Under the pieces are notes generated by a model. The model was not told the DNA's origin. It did not search any database and was given only the letters and a program-made list of their open reading frames with translations. Position numbers and translations under genes: made by a program. Source: Klebsormidium nitens (Eukaryota > Streptophyta > Klebsormidiophyceae > Klebsormidiales > Klebsormidiaceae). Taken from it: 64,000 nt of DNA. Below are positions 61,226 through 64,000 of this stretch, piece by piece. Location: assembly GCA_000708835.1 (NCBI GenBank), contig DF237014.1, forward strand, positions 124,001-188,000. Reading direction: 5' to 3'. Position 1 is the first letter of the stretch; every line of letters begins with the position of its first letter.

Positions 61226-62449
61226 GTGCGCGCCCGCTGTGAAGGCCCCCACACCAGACCTAAGCCTGCACCTGCTTTGGAAAAGAAATTCATGTTTCAG
61301 GCCACACTTTAGCTAACACAATGCTGGTTACCTGGTCATTGCGTAGAGTCCGCAAAGCACAACCGCAGTATGTGCCAATCTGCTCTATGGCAGCAAAGTG
61401 GCTGGCACTTTGGGGTGTCCCATCACGTGTGCTTCCATACTCAAAGGACCCTGTTTCACTGTGCCAAACAGCTCAACTTGAATCCTCTGATTGCTTAACC
61501 ACTTCCTTAACCTCAGCCATGTGAGGCTAACACTTAGATGCAAAGATAGGACATGCGACTTTGCTTTCCCAGCAGCCAGCACCGACTTTCTTAAGAAGGA
61601 CAACGCAATCGCACTGCCACCTCACCTTGTCTTCCCCGAGCTTCAATGTCATGTTGCTTGCTAAGGAGCGGTTCGTCTGTGGGCCAGCAAGAGACAGCCA
61701 CATTGCGTGATCCCAATGCCATAATGGAATGGGCCCATGTCCCTTTCTGCCCCCCAATTCCTGACCACCCTTTGCGGTACAAGAAGCCCAAAGTAGTCAC
61801 TGCCGCCTGGGTTGCCCCCACCTTTTACCAAACGATACAAAAGACAGACTTTAGAAGTCTGCAGTGCACAACTAGTTTCAAGGAAACACCTCTGAAAGGT
61901 CTGATTGCACGAGAGCCCCACACTCATGATGGAGCTTGACAATGACCCAATCTAACCAGCGCTTTACGAGAATGTGCCAATGGCGTAAGTCGCACCTGCA
62001 CGTCAATGTTCTGTCCCCTCTCCCATCGTGACGTCAAGGGCCTTCAGCAGCAAGCCGTCTGAATGTATTACAATGGCAGATCACCAATGGCTGCGTAGCT
62101 TTCAGCAATTTTGGAAGAATTTGTTGAGCTACCTGTCTGTCCACTAGAGGGGAAGAGACTCTGAAGCATCTTCTGAGGAATAGTAAGCAGAGGCAGAGCT
62201 ACCATAAGGCAACGGCAGTTCTCGGTACCGTGAAAGTATCTATGTGTAAGCACCATCTGTCCCTCTGCGAGAGGCTGCATCAGTTCTTCGGTTTCATAAA
62301 ATTACACTTTATGTGAACAGAGGATGGTGGCATGGAAATGTCCATAAGCGTCAGATATCCTTGCTTTGGAACTTGAGAATTCCCCATCACGAAGGAAGCA
62401 TGCAAACGCTCGTTTTGCTATTGCTTGTTGCAGACAGAATGAAATATAC

Positions 62450-62613
62450 CTTGCACTTTTCCCCTGATCCTTGTATCCACGGCTGCAGAATAGCTGCGTC
62501 CTTCCCGCAGCAGGCAGCCAGCTCATCACAGACTTCCACCAATTGATAATTCACCCCAAGAACGAAGAATGACTGTGGCATGAAGCCGTCTGGGAAGAAG
62601 TAGTGGCCTACAC
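62450..62613 (-). other. Possible orphan coding exon
   Basis: This is a minus-strand segment with acceptor caagcag, donor gtatat and a 54-codon open frame including FFVLGVNYQLVEVCDELAAC. It has coding-like composition, but I found no partner exon or start codon in frame and no family. It may be a leader exon or a chance frame. Confidence 0.2.
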
Positions 62614-63081
62614 CTGCTTGAATGCATCATGTGGATGGCACCCCGTCAGCGTGAGGCGTTGACCTGTGAGCACCGCCGCCGGGAAGCCTGCTGCAGCCAG
62701 CAGCCTGCATTGCCATGTCTTAAATGCAACGCCATATCAACGTGGGACGTGTCTACATCCTGCCTACGCCACTTCCTACGTAGCGCGCCCCCATCTTTAC
62801 CAGATGTGACGTGAGGGGCCGCGGCCGTCTGGATATACCTACGTATAAGGATACCATAAATCTCAAGAGTCAAGAGAGACAATATTGTGAATAAGCCGAG
62901 ATAACATTAAGGTCCAACTAACTTGAAACCCTAACCCAAAAGGATAGGTACCTGCTCCGCACTCACACCCAGCCTAACCACCCAAACTAACCCCACCCGT
63001 CCCAGTGCGGTTACCTTTTAAAACTATCTCGAGACTCGGATGTTTTTCCTGAGTTCAATCATATATGCCGCCGGCGGCCGT

Positions 63082-63111
63082 ATGCGTTATGCATTATGCG
63101 TTATGCATTAT
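63082..63111. repeat. Short tandem repeat, gcgttatgcattat
   Basis: About two units of a 14-bp motif, atgcgttatgcatt, lie next to a CCGCCGGCGG palindrome. Simple sequence only. Confidence 0.7.
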
Positions 63112-64000
63112 ACGAGAAGGGCGGAGGAGCATTTAATGCGCGGATTGAAGGAACCGATGGTGCATTATGCACTTAGCCGGGCCGTCTGTCGATGTTCGAA
63201 TATTAAGGTACCTCACTAGGGCTTCAATGCTGTGCAGCATGTGCTGACTCCTCAGAGCAGTCGCACAAGATAAGTGCTGCCAGGGATGATGGTGCTACAT
63301 GTATGACAAGCTTCTAGACGTTCATGGTTTCCTGCCTGCTTGCATATTTCTCTATCGCTGTAATGACCCAATTATACATTAGTAGTAGTACTCTGCCACT
63401 AAAGAGAGCATGCAACGGAATGTCACAATGTCACTTTGGTGCAAGTCTAAGAATAGTTCAAGGCCTCAAGCTTGATGATCTAGACGGTAGAGTGCATCGG
63501 ATTTCAGAATAGGTATACCCATATTGCCTAGATTGAACATGCACTGACGACCCCAACCCCATGCGCACTCAAAGTAATCCCAATAATGGTCCGCAAGAAA
63601 CATTAAAACGATATGGATATGCATGTTCAGTCGTATCATTATAGGATAGACATTGAAAGTTCAAAAGTTGCTAATGATTGAGGAATCCTTGCCGATGCAT
63701 GTAACACAAGACCAAGAATGCAATCTAATTCAGTAACGACTGGTGGTGGCCATGTACAATGCTCTTTGCATGTTGCCTTCCCACCTGAAGACTACTTCAA
63801 GAATCTTATGGTACATGAACGGGCCACCAAGAATTCAAGTTGTCCAATTAACCCTTCTGTTTCTATCCTGGACTTATCGTCTTCGACTCTGTTGCACCTG
63901 CTCTCTGTTGCACCTGCTCTAAAAATCCAAGTAGTAAAAAGCATTGTCAATCTGTACACATGTCAGCAAGCCAAAAGCAACTAACCACTTCTACGGGACT

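Larger units (their letters stand above)
61226..64000. other. 5' region of the Cys/His-cluster gene and unassigned sequence to the right edge
   Basis: The leader and promoter of the gene at 61225 should lie here. A candidate exon at 62450-62613 is listed separately. A 14-bp motif array (gcgttatgcattat) lies at about 63082-63111, and a run of aaccctaaccc at 62926 is too short to be telomeric. Open frames from 63324 on show no domain. No gene can be supported. Confidence 0.4.

Noticed and set aside
62920-62945. Telomere-like aaccctaaccc
   Set aside because: Fewer than two full units; not an array.

Overview
The window is eukaryotic nuclear DNA: every gene I could reconstruct is split by spliceosomal introns, almost all GT-AG. 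Gene content points to a streptophyte green alga with plastids and a ciliated life stage, for example a Klebsormidium-like charophyte; that name is an inference. The evidence is a plant-type sucrose synthase, a plastid TypA/BipA GTPase, a plant-style HEXIM-like protein, and an LRRC56 homologue, which is a motile-cilium gene. A 585-base run of N marks a scaffold gap. Exon limits below were read by hand from splice consensus, reading phase and recalled family sequence. In nine of the ten genes the exons join in one reading frame; the proline-rich gene is interrupted by the gap.

Layout, left to right. Sucrose synthase (minus, cut by the left edge) has two equal-length alternative copies of one exon. 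A proline-rich protein (plus) contains the gap. A bZIP transcription factor (plus) is split over 12 exons. The ribosome-biogenesis WD40 protein WDR3/Utp12 (minus, 943 aa) faces a HEXIM-like protein (plus) across about 0.9 kb. Next come pyrroline-5-carboxylate reductase (minus) with a transit-peptide-like extension and plastid TypA (minus). A kappa-class glutathione transferase ending in SKL (plus) diverges from TypA over a shared 0.9 kb promoter. LRRC56 (minus), a large TPR protein (plus) and a 1,167 aa protein of unknown function with an N-terminal Cys/His cluster (minus) follow. The last 2.8 kb holds no gene I can support.

These are independent nuclear genes, not an operon. Two are divergent pairs that may share promoters (WDR3/HEXIM-like; TypA/GSTK).

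The most interesting observation is in sucrose synthase. Exons at 2738-2900 and 2345-2507 are both exactly 163 nt, both encode 54 residues of the same domain segment, and have the same phases. Using both, or neither, breaks the reading frame. This is a textbook arrangement for mutually exclusive splicing in the domain that precedes the catalytic GT-B fold. Next in interest are the HEXIM-like protein with a near-complete HEXIM layout, the SKL-terminated GST kappa, and the Cys/His-cluster protein.
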